Assembly (NCBI RefSeq): GCF_025698545.1
Contig: NC_068569.1
Location: 6,262,001-6,326,000, forward strand
Direction: 5' to 3'
From: Gossypium raimondii
Lineage: Eukaryota; Streptophyta; Magnoliopsida; Malvales; Malvaceae
Length of the DNA: 64,000 bases
In this document: in pieces, positions 50,312 to 61,904 of the stretch
Position numbering within the stretch: the first letter of the stretch is position 1
Layout: the number at the start of each line of letters is the position of its first letter
Made by a program: the position numbers and the translations under genes
Notes under the pieces: model-generated
What the model was told of the DNA's origin: nothing
Databases searched by the model: none
Seen by the model: only the letters and a program-made list of their open reading frames with translations

Positions 50312-52732
50312 GGGTCTGTTTGATTGGCAGTAAAATGTTTTCCGTAAAATGATTTCTGGAAAATGTTTTACTTTTCTGTAAAATGCCTTACTGGAAAATA
50401 TTTTCTGGTGTTTGATTGAATCTGTAAAATATTTTCTCATTGTTTGATGATTTCTGAAAATATTTTCCGAAAAGTTGTTTTTACATATATTAATATATAT
50501 TAATAAATTTTTATATTTTAAAATTGTTTTTACATATATTGCAATGATTTATTTATAATAATACTCAATAATAAGCTACAATATTGATTGTTATAAATTG
50601 AAAAAATATTATCCACAATGAGTCTATATCACAAGGTTACCGACATCAAAGAAACAAATTGAAAATTGGAAGGCTATCATGCATGGTGAAAACAGCAGGA
50701 TCCAGTCACTAATGATGTTACTGAGAAAAATATATACAATACAAATCATTCAAAAAGTGAAGAATGCACATCGTTTGAGCATGGTACAATTCTGAACCCA
50801 TGCAATTCATGCTAATTATTGCATGCTTTGTTTCTGTTTTTATGGGACGTCTCCTTCAATGGTGCTTTTAAAATGGAATGCTCTTTCTAACTCACCGCCA
50901 ATTGATCAACCAACTCACTTAGACCTTCTCTATAAGAAGCATTATTTAATCCCTTCTCCCCATCATATCAGAACCAATCCTAGCTCTCAGTCTTACTTAC
51001 TCTGATAATGGCTTGCAAAATTAGTTCCTTGCTTACTGACGTTTTCATGCTCAGCATTCTGTTTGTTATTGCTGGGCAAGCCATTGCAGCACGTGACATC
51101 TCGAAGAATGATGATCAAATGAAACAGCCTGAATTTCTAAAACACGACCGTAGTGTGCTCATTCCAGGCCTTGGACGAGTGTTGCTGCCACCAGTTTTCA
51201 AACATCACAATCCACACACTATCGGCACTGGCACCCCCATTCTATAAGCAGTGGCCGCCATGTTGGCAGCACAATTGGTGGAAATCGCCAGCTTTCAGGT
51301 GGTGATGACACATTCGTTCCAAACCCTGGTTTTGAGGTGCCAATTCCAGCAGGTCGTGGTGCTGGCATTGCAGGAACAAACCCACGTCCTTGAACATGCT
51401 TGGCTATGAAACTTTCAATAAATCTAAAAATAAAGGGAATCAATTATCTGCATTGAGTCTTTAGGGGTTCCATTGTAGTTTATCGTATTCATTCACATAA
51501 CTAAAGTGATATGAATTCGAGTTTGTCATTTTAGTGAAGTCTAGAGTCTAGCCCTGTATGTATTTTCCAGTTGGAATCTATTTCTTGTCAAGTAATCATG
51601 TATCTCAATTTCCACATTAGTTATAAATTATAACCTATCATGCTTATCCATGCTTTCTTATATGATCATTTTAGATCCTACGTACTGAAAGTTCCAGAGT
51701 TAAGCAGATTTGGTAATTTGAAACTAATGTTGGGGAATATTAGACTATAAACTGGGCACCAGCACTACCATAGATTAGCATCATTGTACGTGTCTATTTG
51801 ATGTTGAAAAAGCACCTTGTCCAAAAAAAAGTATGCTACCCTGTTCATTAATCGCAATGCATGGCAAAATAGTGGTATTAACAAAAATCACAGTCCTAAA
51901 ACATTCTTTTCTATGTCAATAATTGAAATGCTGGAATGCTTTCACATTTAAGATGAGGGGACCCAATTCTAGTAAGGAGGAAAAATACAACCAAGTCATG
52001 TCAAAAGAGAGAGTTGAAGCGAACGCAAAAAGACTAATTAATCATTTAGACCCATTTTAAGCCTTTTATTTTTAACAAAAAAAACTAATATATGATTTTC
52101 TGCTTTGAAAACTGAAGGTTTTCTTAGCACTTTAGCAGCAGAGTATCGTCAAATTTAACAATAAAACAAAACAATTCAACGTAAAACTCTCAAAATCCCA
52201 AAAGAAAATTGCCAAAGAAAAAGGAAAGAAAAGAAGAATTGCCAATCACTGCCGGTTCTAAATCGACCAAGTTGGAGGTCAAGAGAACTTTTGCAGAAAA
52301 CTACCCATTTGCAAAAACCCTTAACAATTAAAGAAATTAGAAAATAACTGAAATAAAAACTCAATCAAAGAAACAAAAAAAAAATCAAGAAAGTAGAAAA
52401 CAGAAAACCCTAGAGCTTCCAATCACAATCAACAAAAATAATAGACAGAGAAAAGGAGAACAGAACCTGTTGATAACCCAAGAAGAAGAAGCACACTGAT
52501 GAGGAGGAGAGGCTGACGTTGATGGATGGAGAGGAAATGAGAGGTTGAAGCTGTGTTTTTCGGAAAATGTCTTACGGAAAAAAAATCTGTAAGACATTTT
52601 ACGCAAAGAAGGGCTCGATTTTCCCGTGTTTTGAAGTTGCTTTTCCGGAAAAGCGATTCCTTTAGTCAATCAAACACCGTAAAAGAGGGAAAATGTTTTC
52701 AGGAAAATGAAATACTGCAATCAAACACACCC
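50312..52732. mobile_element. PIF/Harbinger-like element enclosing a host gene
   Basis: The left end GGGTCTGTTTGATTGGCAG and the right end CTGCAATCAAACACACCC are inverted repeats. Both are flanked by TTA (50309-50311 and 52733-52735), a 3-bp target duplication typical of PIF/Harbinger elements. Both sub-terminal regions carry repeated GTAAAATGTTTTCC and GGAAAATG motifs. No transposase is visible. Between the ends lie a cell-wall-protein gene with its TATA box (50823-51393) and a serine-rich spurious minus ORF (52385-52669). Confidence 0.7.
51008..51393 (+). pseudogene. Putative cell wall protein gene with frameshift
   Basis: The first frame encodes a signal peptide (MLSILFVIAGQAIAARD) and the family blocks IPGLGRVLLPP and HNPHTIGTG, then stops at 51245-51247. 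The continuation lies in another frame, SGRHVGSTIGGNRQLSGGDD then TFVPNPGFEVPIPAGRGAG, ending at TGA 51391-51393. One extra base in the C run near 51229-51234 would restore one frame of about 128 codons. The layout (secreted, Gly-rich, conserved PNPGFEVP end) matches small plant proteins annotated as putative cell wall protein. A TATA box (CTATAAG, about 50928-50935) is present. A sequencing error in the C run is the alternative to a true pseudogene. Confidence 0.75.
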
Positions 52733-53699
52733 TTAATAAAATACCAAAATCTTTTACAGAAACCTCACTAAATATGAGATTTAATCCCTCAACATAGGAG
52801 TTTATGCGACATTTAGTCAGCAAATGAGCCTTTGAGGCCCTCCCAAATAAACAAATTTCCATTAAGGGAAAGAAATCTGAATGTACCCATGGGTTTAGGT
52901 AATGATAGGGAAGTGGATGTTGACCCATCAACAAATTGTGCTGATAAATGTCAAAACAATGATTTAATATACAAAATGGGTTTAGCTTGTTCTGGAGTTC
53001 TCTAATTACGGTCATCAAATTAATAGTCAATGTTTGAAACTCACAGTCGTTATTATTTTTATTTTGTTATTGATGAGCAGCCCCTGATGAGGGACAGGGT
53101 CAGGTCAGGACTCTGCATTTACATTTTGCAAGGACGAGTTTCCATGTACTAGGATAAATAAAGGGTTTCCCTATCTGATTCACACAAATATTTACTGTAA
53201 TTTGCAAGAGGAATTGGTGTTGAAATAAAGCAAAAAGGCTCCAAAATATTGTTTTTAAAGGAAGAAGAAGAAGAAAAAAGAGTAGTCATTCAATCAGATT
53301 GGTTTCTTCACATAGAAGTTGAGATAAAAGGCAGAAGAAAGTGATACCCATGAACAAAGGATATATCAAAAGTTCCAAACGGTGAAGATCATATATATAC
53401 AACGAGTATTAGATAAGGACTGGACCCTTTAATTTGTTTCTATGCAGATTCACTTTGACAGGAAAAAGCTTTGATCTTTTGTCTCTTTGCCCTCTCTTTC
53501 TTTCTTTGTGTTTCACCTTAAAAAAAAAGTAAAACTTTAGCTCTTAAATATCATAACCAAGTTGTAGGAACTCGGTTTTTCCATTTCCTCTGCTTTTTAA
53601 AGCCAACATTTCTTTTTCTCCCCTTTCATTTTTCTGCAACATATATTTATTTTCAGCCTGTTTCTTGTTTCGAGGATGATCTAAAGAACCAAGCTTTGC
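52733..53699 (+). promoter_or_regulatory. Upstream region and leader of the TGA gene
   Basis: A candidate TATA box CATATATATAC lies at about 53391-53401. The following 300 bases include pyrimidine-rich leader sequence (CCCTCTCTTTCTTTCTTTG) before the ATG at 53700. No coding sequence is recognisable; the minus ORF 52662-53030 matches nothing I know. Confidence 0.4.
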
Positions 53700-56600
53700 A
53701 TGGAGAACCATAGAGTTGGAGAGACAGGTTTAACAGACTCAGGACCTTCTTCAAATTACCATCATCACGCAGTTCTTCATGGAATGAATGCTCCCATTAG
53801 TAGTAATTTCATGTATGTACTTTTCAATAGAAGTTGATGCTTTCAACATGTTTGCATTGTTAATCTCATTAAAGGGTTGTCGGTTCCTATCCGTCAGCCA
53901 TCAAAATGGATCTGCTTTCGGTTTTGGAGAGCTAGAAGAAGCAATTGTTCCTCATGGAGTGGAACTCACAAATGATGAAGCTAAAGCACGTATGTTCCTT
54001 TCCTCTCTAATCCTTCGCTTTTATTTGTCGAAATTCTTTGTATCCGAGAGGGATTACCATTTGCAATACCGTAATGATACTGGGTCAAGACACTCCTATG
54101 GTGTGACTAACATAGAAATAAAGACCTGCCTAGCCATACCATGATTTTACTGACTCCATCACTGCTTAAAAACATTAAGGCAGGCTGATCATTAGGTTGC
54201 CTTTGGCTTCAACCTAGCATATATATATCATTCTCTGAGATTTTGCTTTTTTGATTGTCAGCAGCTTTATTCACAAGAAGCAGACCTTCTTCAGCTACTC
54301 TGGCGATGTTGCCTTCTAATTGGTCATTGAGATTTCAGCAAACCCCAAGAGTAGTTTCTTAACCTCTTCTTCTCCCCCATTGATTGACCTTGTGCTTGGG
54401 ATTCAAGAGTTGTATTAGATTTCTAGATAAAAAGAACTTGCTTGACTGTGAACCAGTTCTTAACTTATTTTTCTTGTGAGAAGAGAGGGTTTAAAAGAAT
54501 TATTTTCTGGGATTATTCCCTTGACTCCCACTATCTCACCTGGGAAACTTTGGCTCAAACCAGGAAAGTTGGAATTCAAGAGGGGAAAGCACTGACTCAG
54601 TATCATCATCAGCAGTGAACACTCTCCCGAGCAACCAGCTGCAACCAGAATCTCCTATCAGTCAAAAGGAATCTTCTTCTGCAGATCATCATCAACCTTT
54701 CAACCACAAGCCTCTGCAACAACAGCAGCTAGAGATGGCAAGTGATATCTCATCACTGAATCAATCAGCTGCTCAAGAAAAGGTGCTTAAAACTATAGTT
54801 TCATGCTTAATAATTAATACTACTAATAATCCCCCCCCCACCAATTCAGGAATTTTTTTTGTTGTTGTTATTGTTACTGTTTTAATCCTTTTCTCTCTCT
54901 TTCTCTGAGCATATCTTTGTAATAAACAAAGGCACAGATCCCGACACAGAGAATCAAAGGGTTACAGTTTTTCTGAGTCCTGAACGATTTTCTGATGAAT
55001 ATCTGACATGAAATTAGAGAGAGAAGAGCTGTACAACACATTGGAAACCAAAGAGAGAATCCGCACTCACTTTTCTTTTTTTAACTATAAAACTATCTCT
55101 CAATCTCAGTTCCTATATCTCACAAACAAACTTCATGTTTACATGCTCTACAAATCTGTCTTGAAAGTCTTGTCTTGGAATTAGGGGGTAAAAAAGAGAG
55201 AAGAAAACCTACGCCCAAGACAAACCTAAAATTGAAATGGCAGATTTTGATGATTTAATTTGCTACCCTTATCATGTTCATGAATACCTGCAGTTACAAG
55301 AACAAGAATCACATAACAATCAGCAATCAGCAACTCTTCCCAGAAACTTTGTGAGATCTCTCTAATCATTATAATTTTCTTCTTCCAAATATTCTATAGT
55401 AGTTACTAGCATCTTTGTTAATTATGTTTATATATATGAAAAATTCTTTTTTATAGTTTCCCAGCTTACCAACTGCCAAATGCTCTCATTTTCCTGACCA
55501 GCTTCTTTCCTATTCTTGATAAGAATCTTTTAAACCACCGACTACCGCTTCTCTTTATCACTTTTATCCATTTTTTTATTTATTATAAAATTATTTTAAA
55601 CGGGTATTATTTCCCTTCATTTATCCATGTGTTAGTAATACATACACTTTTTCATAATGTTGCAGGGAAGAGGTTCATCTTCTTCTGAGAAACAGCCAGA
55701 TGCTAAGGTACCCAAACAATAAAATAAAAAACCCGAATCTTCTTTTGGTTCTTAATACTTCTAAAAATGAGTTAAATATGTTCCAAATTGTTTCTTTATT
55801 TCAGACACTAAGACGTTTAGCTCAAAACAGAGAAGCTGCAAGAAAAAGCCGTCTTAGAAAGAAGGTTATATAACATGGAAAAAAATGACATGCGGAAACA
55901 TTTGCATGTGTTTTTTTTTAATAATTTTTTGTTAAGGTGACTGTAAACTAATTAAGAAACTAGTTTTGTTTTGATATGGTTAAACAGGCTTACGTTCAGC
56001 AACTAGAATCAAGTAGAATAAAGCTAGCTCAACTTGAACAAGATCTGCAGAGAACAAGATCCCAGGTTTTCTTTTGTTTTTTACTTCTTTTTTTCTCTGG
56101 GCTTATATATATGAGCTTAGATCTGTGTGTTTTGTGTGATAGGGATTTTTCGTGGGAGGGTGTGCTGCTGCTTTCGGAAATATCAGCTCAGGTAAGTTTC
56201 AAAGAAGATTAGTTAATTTTGTGCTATTCTTTTACCAAAAAAGGACTTATCATTTAAGTCCTTACTATAATTTTGCCCCATATTTTAATATGATTATTTT
56301 ATTAATTTAATGGCAATTTTCACAACTTTTACTTTATGGTTGCAATTTATTTTCAATTACTCGAAGTCTTAGTCGATTTTGGAAATTTGTTAAAGAAAAC
56401 AGATCTGATTTAATTTAACTGTTCCATCAAAAACTAAGACAATCCTCTTTTATGAAACACAATGAACTCAAAGTTGGGGTTATCTTCGTGTAGGAGCTGC
56501 AATGTTTGACATGGAATATTCAAGATGGTTAGAAGATGATCACAGGCACTTGTCGGAGCTTAGAACTAGGTTACATGCTCACCTTTCCGACACCGATCTT

Positions 56601-59179
56601 CAGACCATCGTCGACGGTTACATTTCACATTATGATAAAATTTTCCGGTTGAAAGAAGCAGCTGCAAAATCCGATGTTTTACACCTTATAACCGGGATGT
56701 GGATGACGCCGGTGGAGCGCTGCTTTGTTTGGATAGGTGATTTTAGGCCCTCTGAGCTCATCAAGGTTTGAACTTCCCAAATCTACTCTTCTTTTTTTTT
56801 TTTTAATATCTTCCACGTAAATTAAGATTCTTTAATTAAAAATGCATATTTGCTAAAATGGGTTGGGGAATAACTGGTCAGATGCTAGTATCACAACTAG
56901 ACCCATTAACAGAACATCAAGTGATGGGGATTTGCAATCTCCAACATTCTTCACAACAAGCAGAAGAGGCACTCACCCTAGGCCTTGAACAGCTCTACCA
57001 CTCTCTAATGGACTCCATTGCTAGTGGTCCGGTCATCCACGAAATGCAACAAATGGCTGTTGCCTTAAGCAAGCTTGCCAATCTCGAAGGCTTCCTTCAC
57101 CAGGTATTTCCTACTCATTACCACCACTAAACCCTATGTTGCCCGCACACAAGAGTGCAAGTACGCGATATTCTATTACGTAGTTCAATTGCTCCTTTCT
57201 TGTCCATTTCATTTCATTTATTATTTATTTTGATTTGAAGATATTTCATTTTAGTTTTTACAATAACAACACATATACAATAATATATTATACGTTACAT
57301 CTTTCTTCATTTGCGCCGCAACTTTTTGCTATATATGCGGGAAAGGTAAAGAATTTAATCGCTTACATTGTATGTATTCATTTTAATTTGGCCTTCATGA
57401 ACTTGATTAATTATTATGGATTTCGTTTTGACATCAGTGTTCATATATACGGGTGAAATTTTTATTTAATAAATTTATTTATAAAAATAAAATTAGCTTT
57501 TGCTCGAAAGGATAAAGTTAAAATATTAAAAGTCAGGTATTTTAAATTTAAATTTTATTATATAAATAATTTTAGATTTTATATAAAAGTATTTAAAAAT
57601 ATAAAAATAGTCTAGTAATAATATTTATTATTTTGTAAAAAATTAATTTTGATAATTTTAATCAATTTCAAAGAGTGATATCAATTTAAACAAACACTTA
57701 AAAATAGTAAATATAGATGAATTTAGAGTAATATTTAATAGATTTTGAATTTAAATTTCAATATATTTAGTTCCGTGGATTAGGTTATTTTCATATAAAA
57801 AATTATGGTTTTATGTTTTTTTTCCTTTAACTAAACTGCCTAATTACTCTTTGCCACGTGTATGGTGATGCCTTCTTTCTGTTTTGTTTGTATTTTTGGG
57901 TAATTATACATGTAAAAGAAGCTCATTGATAATGATATCTGTTGAAAGCTATGGATTTGATGATTTCCTTTTAATCTATAAATATTTCTATCAAAAAGTG
58001 GTTTGATAGTGATGTATGTATGATGAAATAAAACCCACCTTTTAGAAATTTTTAATGATTGGCTGAAATTTTGAAGAGGAATGTATAGATTCGCAATACT
58101 GAATTAGGTAAATATACATTTTGGCATCTGAATTTGGTCATAGCGTTCAATTTGGTACTTAAAACTTATTTTAATCTAATTAGATACTTGAACTGGCTTT
58201 TTGGTTTAAATGGTTACGAATAACAAAATACTAATTTGGATTAAAAGCCAAATTCATATGCTAATTTGAACCAAAAATTAAATTCGTGTCTAACTAGATC
58301 AAAATAAATTTTAAATACCAAATTGAATATTAAAGTCAAATTTAAGTATTTAATTAGACAAAAAATAGGTATCAAAATGAAATTCAAGTACAAAAAATAT
58401 ATATTTACCCAATTAAACTCATTGATTAGTATTTTTAAAAAGATACAAAATTTTGTTGGTTGTGCTTTTTGTTCTTCGGTTGGATGGACGAGTTAACCTT
58501 GCTCATTTATTCCATCTTTGTTTGATTTAATGAATTAAACTAGCTCATACCTGTAGGCTGATAATTTAAGACAGCAAATCCTTCACCAATTGCCTCGGAT
58601 ATTGACCGTTAGACAAACAGCTCGATGTTTTTTGGTGATCGGAGGGTACAATCAACGACTACGAGCACTTAGTTCTCTTTGGGCATCCCATGGACCTCCT
58701 GAGTAAGATTTTATTTTTGTTATCATTTATTTAATATTCAAAGAATTGGAGGGAAAAGTTTGTTAAGGGGACCGAAATTAAGTTGTATTCTAGTTTATAT
58801 TTTTTATAATTTTTAAAGAATTAAAACAATTTTTTATTATTTTTTTAAAAATTAAAGTATAATTTTAAACGATGTATATAGATAATTTTTTAGTTTAGGG
58901 GGCGGGACAACGCAAGTCACCCTACGCCCGTGAAATTAATATAGAACGATTCCAAATAAAAGGACTTATTCATGGTTTTCTTGACATCCAAAATATTATG
59001 TGTATGTTTCTTTTCCCATTACTATAATTTAATTTATGTGTAATTAAATGTAATATTATTACTCTTTTTATCATTTCTAATGATGTAGGGTCTTGATCAG
59101 TGATGACCAGTCATGCCAAACAACAGACTTGCAGATGGTGATGGTGCAACAATCACAGAATCATTTCTCAAACTTTTGA
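53700..59179 (+). CDS. TGA9: TGA-type bZIP transcription factor (TGA9/TGA10 clade)
   Basis: Twelve exons join in frame: 53700-53812, 53898-53989, 54265-54350, 54564-54782, 55666-55707, 55805-55864, 55988-56065, 56143-56191, 56494-56765, 56882-57103, 58557-58702 and 59089-59179. They give 489 residues. The N-terminus HRVGETGLTDSGPSSNYHHH and FGFGELEEAIV mark the TGA9/TGA10 clade, as does the Gln-rich stretch before the bZIP. The basic region is TLRRLAQNREAARKSRLRKK (about residues 185-204, Asn-x7-Arg), followed by a short zipper (VQQLESSRIKLAQLEQDL). The C-terminal DOG1 domain (about 250-440) includes YSRWLEDDHRHLSELRTRL, HLITGMWMTPVERCF and QQMAVALSKLANLEGF. It binds TGACG motifs in the nucleus. 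In Arabidopsis TGA9 and TGA10 act in anther development and partner floral glutaredoxins. Clade placement is firm; the choice of TGA9 over TGA10 rests partly on neighbours. Confidence 0.93.
55050..55236 (+). promoter_or_regulatory. Candidate internal promoter in TGA intron 4
   Basis: The TATA-like AACTATAAAACT (about 55084-55095) stands about 140 bases before the ATG of the alternative first exon. The stretch between has few upstream ATGs. This is inference from position and composition only. Confidence 0.4.
55237..55350 (+). CDS. Candidate alternative first exon of the TGA gene
   Basis: Inside intron 4, an ATG at 55237 opens 38 codons (MADFDDLICYPYHVHEYLQL and on to LPRNF). They end exactly at a GTGAGA donor at 55351 in phase 0, the phase needed to splice to the exon at 55666. 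The product would be about 357 residues, with the bZIP and DOG1 domains but without the 170-residue N-terminal part. A TATA-like AACTATAAAACT lies near 55084-55095, with a pyrimidine-rich stretch beyond it. Acidic short-start TGA isoforms are known in plants. Transcript support is needed. Confidence 0.55.
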
Positions 59180-61904
59180 TGAAAGCAGAAAAGAAAAGAA
59201 ATGGAGATTCCAATTAGGCAGCCAATGAATAAGCAGTCAGAGTCATGTAATTTGACAAGGAATATGTCATACATATGTAGGCATGCAAAATGAAAATTTA
59301 TCAAAGCTACTTAATTTGGGTGAGGTGGGGCTTTTTTTCTTACTCAGTAAGTTTTTAAATCCTTTGTAAAAATTGATTTTAATGTGCATTATGGAACTAT
59401 TTTTTATTATTTTATTTATTTTTAATGATGTATACAATATAATCTAGCACTATTGCTCAATGGCTCTTAAATGATGTAAAAGGCTAAAAATTAAAGGGAG
59501 AAAAAGGATTGAGCGAGAGAATGAGAGAACGGCCGAACGCGTTGTCTTCTTGAAATGACTTCTTCACATTATTATTAATCAATTCCTTCAATAATGTACG
59601 GTGGGAAGCAAGTAAAACAATAGAAAAATGTGGTCAATAGAAGCTTTAGTAATAAAGATAAAAGTTGAGATTTTAATGACAAGGACTTATCCAGACATCT
59701 TCACTTGGTCTGGAGCAAAATCTTAAACCTGCAGTGCTTGCGTTTATTCCTGAATCACTCCAAGTTGCTATTAATCAAAGTCTTCACCGGCAAAACAGAA
59801 ATATTCTCAATCTGACAATAGGAGAAATCCAACAAAAAAAACTTTTGTTGCTTTAGAAATTAGAAGATCTATGTAATAGAAAGAATTATCTCCATGGAGA
59901 CAAGAAATTAGACAAAGCATTCTTATTTAAGAATCAAATATGGACATGAAAAGCATTGCTATTTAAACATGTTTTATATTTTAGGTAAATAATTTAAAAC
60001 TAAACTAAATTAAATAATATGTTATATTATATAAATATTTTTTCATTTTATTCAAAATATAATACCAAATATTTGTAGGGTAAAATGAGACAATTTGATA
60101 TTTTAATTTTTATATTTGACAAAAATTTTAAATACTTAAGTGAAAAAATGGTATGGCTTGATGGCCAAATTTATAGTAGAGCGTTATGCGATCGAGATAA
60201 ATTGAGATTAATAAAAATATAATATGATGAAATTAAAACATGATTTGATGTTAATGAATAGAACGATCTATTTAAATAAAAATTGTAACATTAAAATTAA
60301 ATTAATTAAGTAATATAATATGTTCTCTAAATTTCAATTACTAAGAAAAATTATTTAAATAATTAAAAATTAAATTATTATAGATTAAAGAACACGTACA
60401 CATAATTTTTCTTTAAATTAAATCACGATAATAAATTAAACATAACATTAAATAGTTAATGCATTATTTAAAAACAAGATAAATAGCACAAATAAATAAA
60501 ATAAACCTATGAAATATTTTAACCTTAAAAATAACACAAATAATTTCTCTTTCTCTTTCCTTTCTTTATTTCCTTTTTTCCTTCTCTTTCTTCCTTCACA
60601 CATGCCATAATAAAAAGAAAAGACAGGTGTCAAAAGCTCGAGGTCTTATATCTAAAACTTATGTTTTCTCTTTTATATATAATTATAGATGTTAAAGTGT
60701 TTTAATTTTATTAAAGTTTGAATAAGATTATATATTAAGAATAAGATTGTATTTTGATCTCTATTAAAATGTAGTTAAATTAATTCTTGTAAATTAGATT
60801 AAAGGGTGCCATTTTTTTAAAAATTAGTGTGACTGATACAATAACTACACTATGACACGTAACATGCAACGTGTACCTCCTATTGACATATATAGACCGA
60901 TTTTAAACTGTAAAAATAAATAAAACTTTTAATAAAATAATGAATTTATTTTTCAATCTAAGGTATAGGAACTAATTATCTATTTTTTAGGTATAAGAGC
61001 AAAATGTAATTTTTTTCATAATATTTTTTCTTTCCTTTATAATCATTCTTCGATTCTTATCTTAATTGTATGTATAATATTGTAGTTCAGCGTGGAAATC
61101 TAATATCGAAGGCCCCCAAGTTCATTGGAACCACCAAAGTTTTCCATTGTATCTAATTCTGTTTAGTTACAAGTCTTCAAAATCAATGGTTTCATATTCA
61201 TTATATTGCAGAACTGTGGAGAGTTCAATAAAAACAATTCCAAGAAAATTTGTTTTCCTATATATGTTAGAATTTTAATTATTTGGGACATAAATATGAG
61301 GCCTCTTTTATGTCTGTATCCATATTGCAGGTTCAGAATGAATCAGGTAAGAAGGTTGAAACCTAGATGTAGCATTTTGGGTCTCCCACCTCTCAAATTC
61401 CAGGTGTCAGTCCAGGAAGATAAGGAGGTGCCAAGTAGTACAAGGCAGAAAACATTGGATCTGAAACGATTAGATATATACTGTATACATCAGTAATTGC
61501 ATGTAATAAAGAGAATGAAGCAAAAGCCAGAAAGTACTTGTTGAATCATGTAAAGATTAGAGTATTGGACTACCACCTGTCGACGGTTTAGGCTGTGAAA
61601 AATACCCATTTAGACACGTGGCATTGATATCCTTTGCATGGGAACAGATGTTCTGTTCTGAGGAAGACAGAACAGCTTAGAGACTTGCAAGAATTCCATG
61701 TATGTCATTGTGTCATTATATAGTACAAGACTTCCTGGTGTTAGAAAAGAGTGCCAAATTAATGGACTTTGCTTCTCATGTTTTGTAGGAAAACCAATAC
61801 AGGCTGCTGTTGCTAAATCTCTAGTTTCTTTCACATTTGAATCTTCACTCGTCTTTGTTTAGAATCTGTAGCTTTGGTATTGAGGGTAAAAAGGAAGGAA
61901 AATC
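59180..61904. other. Intergenic between TGA and PARP3 genes
   Basis: TGA 3' flank on the left, then AT-rich DNA, then the upstream region of PARP3. The plus ORF 61206-61496 encodes no family I know and lies in the likely PARP3 promoter or leader. No RNA gene or transposon end was seen. Confidence 0.45.

Noticed and set aside
52385-52669. Ser-rich minus-strand ORF of 94 codons
   Set aside because: It lies in the right sub-terminal region of the PIF/Harbinger-like element; such frames recur from the repeat and resemble no known protein.
59680-59830. Possible gene fragment around 59.7-59.8 kb
   Set aside because: All six frames either stop or give no recognisable family.
61206-61496. Plus-strand ORF of 96 codons before PARP3
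   Set aside because: It has no recognisable domain and lies in the likely PARP3 promoter or leader; it is not supported as a gene.
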